64,000 nucleotides of DNA from Apostichopus japonicus (taxonomy: Eukaryota; Echinodermata; Holothuroidea; Aspidochirotida; Stichopodidae): assembly GCF_037975245.1 (NCBI RefSeq), contig NC_092563.1:5581501-5645500 (forward strand), read 5' to 3'. Shown here in pieces: positions 32,201 through 42,300 of this stretch (its first letter is position 1; each line of letters opens with the position of its first letter). The notes under the pieces are model-generated. The model worked only from the letters and a program-made list of their open reading frames with translations, did no database searches and was not told where the DNA came from. A program made the translations under genes and the position numbers.

Positions 32201-34323
32201 AATGTCCATTACTCGTTCGAAACACTTGTGACTGTGTTCCTTAGATGGCAAACACAAAAAAAATATCAGGAGAAGTCTGACACCCTTCCCTCTTCCTCTT
32301 CCACCTCCTCCTCAAAAAAAAAAAGGTGACTTAATAAGCCTTATTCAGATTTCAGGGTGATTACCTGATTGGTTATCTTGAAACATTTCTTAAATGAATG
32401 TGCTTTTCTTTTCTTATTTTTATAACCTTTCAGGAAACAGAAGAAATACTAGCAGATACCCTTAAAGTAGAAGTCTTTCGTCAGACTATCGCTGGGAATG
32501 TCCTTGTAGGCAGTTATTGTGTATTTAGCAATCAAGGAGGATTGGTAAGTGCTTTTATTTTTAATTCATAGAAAGATGAAAAAGACGTGACTTGGCAAAA
32601 CTGACCATTAATTGGGTCATTTCTGTAGCCAGCAGTAATGCAGTACAAGTGGTTCATAATTTTTAAGCAAAGAATGCAAACAAGAATGAAATTATTAATG
32701 CATTAAATCATTAGATTGCTTGAAAAGGTTTAACTTTTGTATGAAAAGTGATTCTGGAAACCCTCATGTTTTTTCTTTCTTTCTTTATTTTTTTGTTGCA
32801 CAAGATTTATGCCATTTTCATTGGTTTTATTTATTATGATGTGAACAAATTTAATATTTTTCTTTTAGTTCCACTTGTGATATATTTATTGTTTCTTTGA
32901 AAGGTTCATCCCAAAACAAAGGTAGCGGATCAAGACGAACTGTCATCGTTACTCCAAGTGCCCCTTGTTGTAAGTTGTCCAGCTCTGTCTTTCCAACAGC
33001 TATGTCTTCCTTCTTCAGAACCTCTTCTTTTTTTTTTGGAAGGGAAACAAACAATAAAAGTCAGCAAATATTCATAGTTTTTCATTATTGTTGTACTGCT
33101 GTGTAGCCATTCCACACATGAAGGTTACCTTACGGTACCATGCTTATATAATAATAATAATCAGGCAGTTATTTTTACGACGCTCTGGCGACCAGGAATG
33201 GAGGAGGAGCCCAGAAGGGCTGATGGTTTCCCTTCAATTTAAAAAGTCATTTCAGATGGGAAAACCTTAGATTGCTCTTGGATGAAAAACCCACCTTACT
33301 ATGACCCGTCCTGGAATCGAACCTGGAACCTCCCGATTGCCAAGCCTCATTGCTTCAAATGCCACTGCCACATCAGCACTGGTGGAATATATATTGCCGC
33401 AATCGATGCTCAAAAGATGCTTTAGTTTGTGGCTTGCGGAAGCTGTTTCTCTGTGTCTTTAATGTTGTTTACTATACAGCGACTTACAAAGATGGGGACA
33501 CAGTATAAATCTGTTATTTTGTTGCATTGTAACTGTATAATACCTGCAGAAAAGAGTTAGTCTTCATAGGACATTCCAAGCCGATGGTCTACAATGTCTT
33601 TAGTTGCTTACGTCCAATCTTCTTTCCCCTAACCTCCCACCACCATCACACACAGGCAGGTACAGTGAACCGAGGAAGTGAAGTGCTGGCTGGTGGCATG
33701 GTAGTTAACGATTGGTGTGCCTTCTGTGGAATCGACACAACTACTACAGAGGTGTCCGTCATCGAGAGCGTCTTCAAGTTAGGAGATGCGCAACCTAGCG
33801 CCATCGCAACAGAGATAAGAGATTCATTAGTTGACAGGTAAGCACTGAGTTTTAACAACAATTCAAAATTATATAAACAGTACACAATTGTTTGGACAAC
33901 AGCTTATATCAATGGAGGCAGACTTTAATATATGTTGAACATTGTTATTAATAAAAAGAAATGTTGTAACTTCAAAATTAAACATAATTTCAATAAATTA
34001 TTAATTTTTTCTAGTTGTCCCAGGGATATTAGTGTCCCTTTTCAATAATGTTTCTTACAAGGTGCTTAAAGTTTGATGAACATCCTGGGTGATGAGATTA
34101 TAAGAAATATCGGCCTAAACTTATTAGTTATAGCTCTGGGAAATATTGATTATTGTTGACTGTTCAGGATGCTTCATACACTGAGCTACTTGGGTTCAGT
34201 TGTGCAAATTGTAGTATGTTTCGATGAAACCACTTGCAGTACTGTTCGAATCGACAACGTGTGTATTTTTTATATAGAGTAAAAGAAAACCTTAAATCGC
34301 TTTATTTTCACAGCATGACATGA
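29188..34323 (+). CDS. EIF6: Eukaryotic translation initiation factor 6, complete, seven coding exons
   Basis: eIF6 binds the 60S ribosomal subunit, blocks premature joining to 40S and takes part in nucleolar 60S biogenesis. Exons 29188-29294, 30313-30398, 31279-31454, 32434-32544, 32904-32969, 33656-33837 and 34314-34323 total 738 nt and join in frame to 245 residues, the human length. Each junction is GT/AG. Landmarks match the family closely: [45 protein letters not shown]-type segment, [58 protein letters not shown] and [12 protein letters not shown]. The last exon holds one base plus Met-Thr-stop, giving DSLVDSMT against human DSLIDSLT. All five pentein-fold repeats are covered. Poly(A) signals occur near 35243, so the 3' UTR may be about 0.9 kb. 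A SINE sits in intron 5. Confidence 0.97.
30313..30398 (+). CDS. EIF6: EIF6 coding exon 2
   Basis: 86 nt, acceptor GAACTTAG, donor G|GTGAGT. It encodes [20 protein letters not shown] and the [10 protein letters not shown] segment. Confidence 0.95.
30835..30965. mobile_element. LINE/SINE tail fragment in EIF6 intron 2
   Basis: AATAATAATAATGATTTATAATGC followed by GGTGCTCAAGGTGC, the same tail type as at 14910-15292 (reverse orientation of a TTATTATTATT tail). Confidence 0.45.
31279..31454 (+). CDS. EIF6: EIF6 coding exon 3
   Basis: 176 nt, acceptor ATATTTTAG, donor AAG|GTTAGT. It encodes [20 protein letters not shown] through [11 protein letters not shown]. Confidence 0.97.
32434..32544 (+). 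CDS. EIF6: EIF6 coding exon 4
   Basis: 111 nt, phase 0 both sides, acceptor CCTTTCAG, donor TTG|GTAAGT. It encodes [18 protein letters not shown] through CVFSNQGGL. Confidence 0.97.
32904..32969 (+). CDS. EIF6: EIF6 coding exon 5
   Basis: 66 nt, phase 0 both sides. It encodes [20 protein letters not shown] and LV; donor GTT|GTAAGT. Confidence 0.95.
33148..33385 (-). mobile_element. tRNA-derived SINE, second family, in EIF6 intron 5
   Basis: The minus strand carries a consensus-quality box B (GGTTCGATTCC, plus 313-323 of 33xxx) and an A-box-like TGGCAGTGG upstream, then a body of about 150 bp and an (ATT)n tail at 33148-33163. Its body differs from the SINE at 105-357. Confidence 0.65.
33656..33837 (+). 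CDS. EIF6: EIF6 coding exon 6
   Basis: 182 nt, acceptor CACACACAG, donor ACAG|GTAAGC. It encodes [20 protein letters not shown] through [10 protein letters not shown]. Confidence 0.97.
34314..34323 (+). CDS. EIF6: EIF6 terminal coding microexon (10 nt)
   Basis: After acceptor TTTATTTTCACAG the exon reads C-ATG-ACA-TGA. This completes a serine codon and gives Ser-Met-Thr-stop, the expected eIF6 C-terminus. An alternative acceptor near 34014 would give an unrelated 11-residue tail, so this site is preferred. Confidence 0.88.
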
Positions 34324-35260
34324 GTCAGCCATATACGGTGTGATGATGGCTACCCACGGTGAACGAACAGTAGAGATTTGTACCACGACATGTGGGAGAT
34401 GGTTCCAAATCTCGTAGAGAATAAAAACGAACGACACCAGTTGACGACACAAGCACTTTATACTATGTTTCTGTGTGTCAGCTTTACATGTGGAGCATCT
34501 CTACAACCAATTAATCTTCCATTTCGCAAAGGTTTAAAACAGATAGTAATCTGCATCCATTTTGCAAAGCCTTTGATGGTGAAATGTGATTCTGTTTATA
34601 AATTTAAAAAAAACACAAATCATGTTGTTTTATTTTAAGCACTTCTTATTAGCATTTTGGTGTATCATACCTCGCATAAAACGTTTTGTAAAATAGATGA
34701 AAAATCTTTCACCATCACCTATAACAAAAAAACAAAAATATTAAAAATGACCTGTTTGAACAGTTATAGAGCAACTCTAGTCTTCTAAGTTAACATTTAC
34801 AGCAATTCATTGTATCAACATTTAGGGAGATTAGGTTTTAGGATATTTCCTCTCAAGCCTGTCAACCACTTTCTTATAAAGATAACTAACCGTAACCTTC
34901 CCTTCATTGTATTTTGTCAGATATGATCGATGGTCCAGTATGTGTTAAGTCTCTTACACTACAGTAGAACTGTAATTGCTCTAGAAGATATTTTTCTGCA
35001 TTATATTTTTCTCACAAAGTTATCGTTGAGGTAAAATGTGTAATGACTATGAATGACCGGTGTTGGTAAATATTGCACAGACCGTTGTAGATTTGTACAG
35101 TCTTCCAAAATGCAGAATTTTTTGTTACTCCCCCCCCCTCCCCGCCCACATGTGACCGACAGTGGTCAGTTGTAATGTCTGCCACATTGATATCACTCTT
35201 TGCCTTGTAAATCAAATCATGTGGGCTTTATTCCTTATGTCGAAATAAATAAAGAAATAA
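34324..35260 (+). other. EIF6: Probable EIF6 3' UTR
   Basis: No other gene is seen immediately after the stop. AATAAATAAAG at 35244-35254 is a plausible poly(A) signal. The transcript end is inferred. Confidence 0.35.
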
Positions 35261-36139
35261 ACAGTCTCTTGTTTAAACTTTGTTTTAATGAGTATTGTCC
35301 TAAAGCATTGTTCTGTATTGTCAGAGATATCTATAGCTGTAAATTGGTATGTGAGATACAGTGAACAACACTTTTCACTTGTGTAGCCAGTTTTCTGTGA
35401 AATTGTCACTGGCATGATTCATTAGTAGGTAGGGGAGAGGGGGGTAGCTGGGGACAGGCACAGACTGGGATTCTACAAACAGGAGTGGTTTTTGTTTATT
35501 GTTTAGGGTGAACAGAGTCTATAAGGATTTAAGATAGGTGAGTTTTTGAGGTGGGGGAGGTTGGGGGGGTGAGTGCTGCCCCTCTATTGAACACCTCTGG
35601 ATGTTTGCTTTCAAATTTAATAATTTCCTCAACTGTGGCTTAAGAAAAAACTGAAAAGAAGGAAAGAGATGGTATATTGCATTTCTGATTTATTTCGCTA
35701 TTTCTAAACATTTTATTCAAACATAGATGATTTGTTTTATAAATTATTTGGCAATAATTTAAACCTTTTTATTTGAAAGAATTCGATAAACGCCCTAACC
35801 ACACCTTTCTTCCCCCTTTTCCTGTTAATTTCAATTATTATACCACTAAAGTTATTGCTTTTTTTATTATAATAATACTTACGAAAAGAAAATGCTACAA
35901 TTATACACAAGTATTCATACAACGAACGGTATGGGTAGACTGGTGTATCCTTCTTCCTTTCTCTTAGCCACTAAAGAATCTATTAAGTAATTTCCGGTAA
36001 ATGTGGAACGTGAAGGTATGTAGAAAACGAAATACTTTGAAACATTTTTCTACCGTTTTGAAATCTCTTTACATGGTAATCGTAACTTTATAACAATCTT
36101 TTGTGTCCTCAAGTTTCTCATGGTGACTTAAATTGAGCA
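35261..36139. other. Intergenic, no gene seen
   Basis: This is AT-rich sequence between EIF6 and a LINE insertion. Missing 3' exons of the CAP gene could lie here but none was recognised. Confidence 0.35.
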
Positions 36140-36858
36140 AGAAAGTCTCTCTGACTTTCGATAGTAGTAGTAGTAGTAAGTTGAGTCTCGTCTATCCGAC
36201 ATGCTCAGTGATTAACCTCCGCCACGTATCACGATCTTGCGCAAGGTTTATTGCTTCTTCGAAATTGTTAATATTAATGTCCTTGAATTGCGATTTTATT
36301 TTTCCAAGCAATGTAGTCACGGGCCTTCCAACTGGTTTAGCAGTATGTCTCAGTGCTTCTCTTAAAGCAACCTTTGCTGGAGCGTCCTCTTGGAGTCTTG
36401 CTACATGACCGAAAAATCTCAATCTTCTATGTGCGACTATCGATGACCAAGGTGTTTGGTTGGTTTCGTTGTAGAGCTCATCATTTGATAACCAATTATT
36501 ATTGGTCCATCTAATGTTGAGAATATTTCGAAGTAGTCTCCTTTGAAAAGTGTCAATTTTGCGATCAAGATCCTTCGTTGTGCCCCACAGTTCGCAATTG
36601 TACAAAAAAATACTCTTTAATAAAGTCTCAAAGATCCTAAGCTTAATTTTCCGGCTGATGTTTTTGCTTTTAAAAATGCTTGACAGTGTGTTGAAAGCAC
36701 CGTTGGTTATACCAATTCTTCTGTTAATGTCTTCTTCGGTCCCCAGCAAGCTTCCAACATATTTACATTTTTTCCAACTGTCATTTCCTTTTCTTGTGAT
36801 TGTAAATTTCTCAGTTTTTGTGCAATTGATTTTCAGAAAGTCTCTCTGACTTTCGATA
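36140..36858 (-). mobile_element. 5'-truncated non-LTR retrotransposon with 24-bp target duplication
   Basis: A 24-bp sequence starting AGAAAGTCTCTC and ending CTTTCGATA occurs perfectly at 36140-36163 and 36835-36858. The element between them ends (minus strand) in a (TAC)n tail beside the left copy. Its frame is open from the right duplication through to a stop near 36192. It encodes the post-catalytic part of a reverse transcriptase (KCKYVGSLL, RIGITNGAFNTL, LRIFETLLKSIFLYNCELWG, LRFFGHVARLQED). Elements of this type are often annotated as RTE-like or endonuclease-reverse transcriptase. There is no catalytic FADD in the fragment, so it is dead on arrival but recent. Confidence 0.92.
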
Positions 36859-36904
36859 CCATTAATATATTAATCCGAGAGCATTGTTTTACAGATAACG
36901 AGAC

Positions 36905-36921
36905 GGGGGGGGGGGGGGGGG
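36905..36921. repeat. Poly-G tract (17 G)
   Basis: An uninterrupted G run. Similar runs lie at 40488-40501 (14 G) and 44214-44229 (16 G). Confidence 0.95.
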
Positions 36922-37669
36922 TGTTAACACCCAAACTCTTAGAAAAATTGCACTTTTTGTCCTGCCTGCATTCTTCAGAATTCAGTTCGTCTTTACTCGT
37001 AAACTGAATCAATAATATAATTTCATCCTAGAATTATTATTGCTTACTCGTTATTACAAACCCTCTGGTTACATAAATATTAACTAGCTGCATGAAATTT
37101 AAAACAAAATCCCACCACCTTTTTCGATTCAAATTTTTCGTCATTCAATTATTTAAACGCTTGAAGATTAAAAAGTCCGAGTTCATAGTCGATGGTCTCT
37201 TTTTTATTCGGGAGTTTCATTTTCCTCACAAACGAAGTCAGGTTCAACTTTTTCTGAAAGTACAAAATGGATAATGTATCTGGGTGTTAAAGTTTGACAC
37301 AAACTCATAGAATATAATAAATGGAATACGACCACATACTGGAGGGATAACGGTTATCTGTCCCCGGACCGGTAATGTGAGGGGTCCTCATCCTCTGTCC
37401 CACACCCCCCCCCCCATCAACCCCTTTGCCTCCTTAGACTTAAAACTGAACTCATATCTGAATACAATCTATATTTCATGAGTGATTAATTCCTAACTCT
37501 CGGTTGTAATTGCAAAGGTCAGTATGAAGAAACGCAAAAATTAAAAGCAGAAAGAAATTAATTATAAATGGGATTTACGGTATTGGGAATAATTGAGAAT
37601 ATATGACATGAGTATCAACCACCCCCCCCCCTCTCCCTTTGTTTTCCTGCGTAAAAGTAAGTGGGCCTG

Positions 37670-37840
37670 ACAGGGGCGTAGCGAGGAATTTGCCAAGGGA
37701 GGGGCAAACTATCGTAGTGCCACTATGAGTTGGCGCGAAGCGGACAAGAAAATTTTCGCCGAAAATGCCTCCCAGATCGCTGTAAATGGCACTTCCCAGG
37801 CTTTGTAAGTTGCATCTAAGCATCTCCAGAGGCTGAATGA
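37670..37840. mobile_element. Dispersed repeat family B, reverse copy
   Basis: GGGGCGTAGCGAGGAATTTG, GAGTTGGCGCGAAGCGGACA, CAGATCGCTGTAAATGGCAC. Same order as 25060-25310. Confidence 0.7.
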
Positions 37841-38125
37841 CAAGTAACAGAAACTACAAGGGGCAAAATACAAGCACAGAATACGGTTTTCTTTCTTCAC
37901 AGCTATGTTACACGCCTATTGTTAGATAATTGGATCAAAACTTATAGGTAAGCGTGCTGAATGTCTGACTTAATGACGGGGAATGGAGGGGTGTGGGGGG
38001 GGGGGAGGCATGAAGGCACTAGTCACCTACTGCTATGGGCAATCTGATCTGTCCCATTGGTCACTGACCGATCATGTCCGACCGGTCAGGGCGCGCCCCT
38101 GCTACCACGTGACCATATACAAAGC

Positions 38126-38490
38126 GTCAGTGGCGTAGGAAGGTACTTTTGAGTGGGGGGGGCTGAAGACTGATGGCTGGCCTGATGGAGGGGTCTAAGG
38201 GGAGGGGGTGTCCCCCTCCCCTTTGGATTTTTTTTGCATTTCCAGGTGGCCTCAGATGCAATTTGGTGCAATATAGCACACTTCAACACCCACTCCATTT
38301 TGTATATAATTTTGCATTTTCACCTGGCCTTAGATGCAATTTGGTGCTCCAAATGAGATTTTTTTCTCATTTGGAAATGAAAAAGGGGTTTTTTGACTTG
38401 CGAAGCGGGGGGGCGGAATGATACTTCCGCCCCTCGATGTTTTTCACTGGGGGGGCTGGCGCCCCCCAGCCCCCCGGTTCCTACGCCCTT
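38126..38490. mobile_element. Dispersed repeat family A, copy 2
   Basis: It starts GTGGCGTAGGAAGGTACTTT and ends CCCGGTTCCTACGCCC. It is nearly identical to 13698-14025 with a short duplication of the CACCTGGCC(T)...CAGATGCAATTTGGTG part. Confidence 0.8.
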
Positions 38491-39217
38491 GGGTGCAAGT
38501 ATGCGGTCATCTATATTCCTATATAGCTTCTTTTTTTTTTACCTTAACATGTTTTAGAGGAGTTGGTCTATACAACAAAGAATCTCGTGAATATGGTCCA
38601 ATCACTTACTACGCTTTGCAAGGGCGTAGGAACCGGGGGGGGCTGGCTTGCACCTGTTATAGTATTCACTTACCACAGATCTCACACATTAGTGGACAAT
38701 TCTTGGGGATGGATGAGTGCCTTCCGCAGTATTTTTTGCTCGGCCATCCAGGGCTGGTACCGCAGTATCGATGAGTGTTTTCACAAGGTTCTAGAAATGT
38801 TAAAGAAAATACCTTTAAAGTTATGTACCCAACTTATATACCATGAATTCAAAGAAACTTTGTTAGAGGTTACCCTCTTAAAACTCTTAAAACAAGATTA
38901 AAAAGGATATGGCAGAGTTTTATCATTTAGTATAAAATTGAAGTATCAAAGTAAGAGTAATGTGGGAAGAGCCACCCCCCTAACCCTACCCCACACATAG
39001 GTCTACACTATAAGACATATTCGTTATTCGCTACAGAAGTTGTTTTCCTTGTAAAACGTGACATTGCTTATAATGTACAATGATATGCATAAGACATAAG
39101 CAGTTGCAAACATGGCTATGGTGAGAGAGGAATGTATACTGGCTCGAAATAATCTTTCCCCGACCCCACCATACCCCCTACCATCCCCCCATATCGTGAC
39201 ACCACTGTTTAACTTAC
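38491..39217. other. Downstream of the last CAP exon found; no exon recognised
   Basis: The donor of the EGF-like exon requires at least one more phase-1 exon to the left. I could not find one here. A family A end fragment (GGGCGTAGGAACCGGGGGGG) lies near 38620. Confidence 0.35.
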
Positions 39218-39316
39218 TTTCACAGTTGTTCCCCCAGAATCCTTTCTGGCAGTTACACGCACATTCACCGTTCGTTGTATTGGTGAAACCACAATTTTCG
39301 CATTGTAAACCGCAAA
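39218..39316 (-). CDS. CAP gene exon 6, EGF-like module
   Basis: 99 nt, phase 1 to phase 1. CGLQCENCGFTNTTNGECAC then NCQKGFWGNNCE. Acceptor TTTCTTTTTACAG, donor A|GTAAGT. Symmetric phase 1 is usual for EGF exons. Confidence 0.9.
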
Positions 39317-42300
39317 CTGTAAAAAGAAAACAGTTTATATTATAATAAAAAATGATAGGACCATATATTACGGTAACAGTTATATCCTCATATAATTGAA
39401 ATTTCTGTAAAATCATTATTTTAATCCACCGCAAAAGTGAATATATATAATGTTGGTAGCCTTTATATACTAATGTTATGAATCGATTGTACACTTTCTA
39501 ACGATTTTCTTTGGTTTAACAAAAAAACAATACATTTTTTTCAGTAAAGACTTTACATTGTAATCACGAATGGTTAGTTTTCTTGTATTCGAAAATGTCA
39601 AGGGAATTATGTAACACTTTGTAATAGAAGAATAGTCACCAAAAATAGCATGTGCACGTTTATGAGAGACAGTGTAGGGTATACAAAGAAGAAACCGTCG
39701 TTTGCAAAAATAATCAGCTTCATTATCAAGATTCTTTTACGAGTATTTAAACTTACTGCAAGCACTGTCCTCCATAAGGTCACAATCCCCTAGGCAACGG
39801 AGAAAAAAACGAAAATAGGTAAAACACGAGGTTAAATAACACCAATTATTACACAGAAATCAAATACATGTTTTCTTTTATAAAGTAATGTTTATATTCC
39901 ATATTTAAGAGGGTTTAGAAAGATAAGCTAAGTTTCCGGTTGAATGAAAGCCAGAGAATCAAGCCGCTTTTGGACTAAAATAGAGGGCGTGAACAGTGTG
40001 ATTTTTAATTTCATAACAACAAAGGAAGTTGCGTTTGAAAAGGAACGATAGTAACTAATAAGAGAGATCAACCTAAGGAAGCATTCATAGTTTTACCAAT
40101 CTTTCATGGATACCAGGAATGGCCATACAGACGGTTTTGACCGATGTGTAAACTTTCCATGCAGAAAATAAACTTCAAAGTTATTGTCGAAATACTCACT
40201 GCAAAGACCTCCTTTGCACGTTCCACGCGAATCACACTTGGAGCACTTTTCGCCCTCCTGATAAGGAAACTGACCTTTGTAGTTCCCTCTATAAAGTAAA
40301 GAAACAAGACAGATGCAGCAATGATTAATAATGATTTAATTTTTTATGAATATGTATCAGCTTACACAAATGAGAAACTAATTGTAATGAACGGTTTGGG
40401 ACATGCGGTACCCGATAATGAATGCTATTTCATGACAATGTCAACAACATAATGTATTGGTTCATGGCATTATACCCATTGGCGAGCGGGGGGGGGGGGG
40501 GTGGGGTCTTCGCGCGAAGAGCCCGGGCCATTTCATCTGAAATTTGTGGCAGATAGGTTGGCTCAATACAATTAATTTAATGGTAAATATGGTGATACAT
40601 CAGGGGTTTTTTTCATGCACCGGACTTCGGTCAGTGATTTCGATATATAATGATGCTGTCTCCCGGGTCCCTTATTCCTAAAAAAAAAAAGACTGGATCC
40701 GTTGCTAATAACTCCAGGTCAATAGGAAACACACATTAACTAGAACTGCATTTGCCTGCAAATACGCAGTATTGTAGTGCGCGTGGAGTGCTTGCAGTAT
40801 AAGGAAGAACTTTTCGGTTGTTTTATGATCTTATTTTCTGAGCGGACAACACACCAGGGATGATAGTCATAGCCTTCAAAGTGAGGGCGCTTGTGAGCGC
40901 AGTGACAGGCTCAGAATATGTTGTTTACGCAGCTAGATTCTGAAGCTGCAATTGTACAGAGAATATATAAAACTTTAGGTTTCAACGCGTCCACTCTTGT
41001 AGGTATCGTTCACTTGGCAGTAATGCCAAAATTGTAGCGCGCACGCGCACTACAATAATGAATGCGTTATGCACAAGTCTATAACGCGAGCGGTCGGAGG
41101 AGGGGTGGGGCGCTGGGTAATGGCGGGGTGTCACAAACATGTGGCAGCGATATCTGGGGCAAAGAGGTTAGGATGGTATACATGAATCCCATACGTACAG
41201 ATTTGGACTGACACAAGAACAGTTCCAATAGAGGTTATGTGTATGTATGTATGTATGTATATGTGATCTTCCCGCCAGCAGGAACTCGCGAAAGAAGCCA
41301 TGGAGGCTTATAGACTTGCAAGCTGACCGAAGCCAATCTCTCGGCACACATCCATTTAACGTCCATGTCGGGAAGTTGTTATTGAACAACCCCCTTTGCC
41401 AGTGTTGGCGTATGTTGGCATGTGTTGGCGTAAGAATGTGAGGGACCCCGTTCGTGATGGGTGAACCACGTTGTTTGACCAGATAACGGCCTCTTAATCC
41501 ACTGTGTTTTAACGGGCCCCTAAAATCCCACATTAATAGGCAACTCGTGATACCACCCTTTCGACTCACCCTGGTCCATAGTTACAAGTAATAAGCCAGG
41601 CATTGTTGTACGTTTTGCCGTTGTTATCCAAGGCTGTCTCACAGTAAGTTTGACCACATCCTACATGAGTAGTTGTCGCCCAGACCAGCTACAAACAAAA
41701 ATAGATAACTTAATCATAAAAAACATTTCTTAACCAACAATAGATTCTTCGCGGAGTTATGTTCAAAAGCTTGTTATATGGCGATGTAATAACTCAGTAA
41801 ATATGTTTAAAAGAAAGAAAGAAAGAAAAAGATGTTGTTGACTTCTGAAGAGATAGCAGATTTTGGCAAACTGTTATAACGATTTGGCTCACCTTGCATT
41901 TCATTTCTATGACTTTTATTTATGGGGAAGGGGTGGGTGGGGGCGTATGGGAGTAACGAGGAAGGGAGAAGACCAAGCAAATTAAGGTATTGCTGAGCCT
42001 TATTCTTATTATGGGATTGTAAAGAAAATCCATCGTTATTAATTTCTTCAAATATCGACAAAATGATACTTGGAGTAAATCAACTTCTTGACTATTTATC
42101 TTTCTTGTAAGTTTTGTCAAGTTTATGGCCTCGTTACCAACACCTGTTAAAATATCAAACGTATTGCCGTAGGCCTATATGTTTTTTTTTTCTTTCTTGT
42201 TTTTTGAAGTGCCAGTAAATAAGCAGCACCGCATTCATCAACGTTTCTTTTGTTTGTATATTTGCATATACCCAAAGTGATACATACTGATTGAAGAGGT

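Noticed and set aside
34014-34048. Alternative last exon of EIF6
   Set aside because: It would give an unrelated tail, while the acceptor at 34313 restores the conserved Ser-x-Thr-stop end and exact family length.
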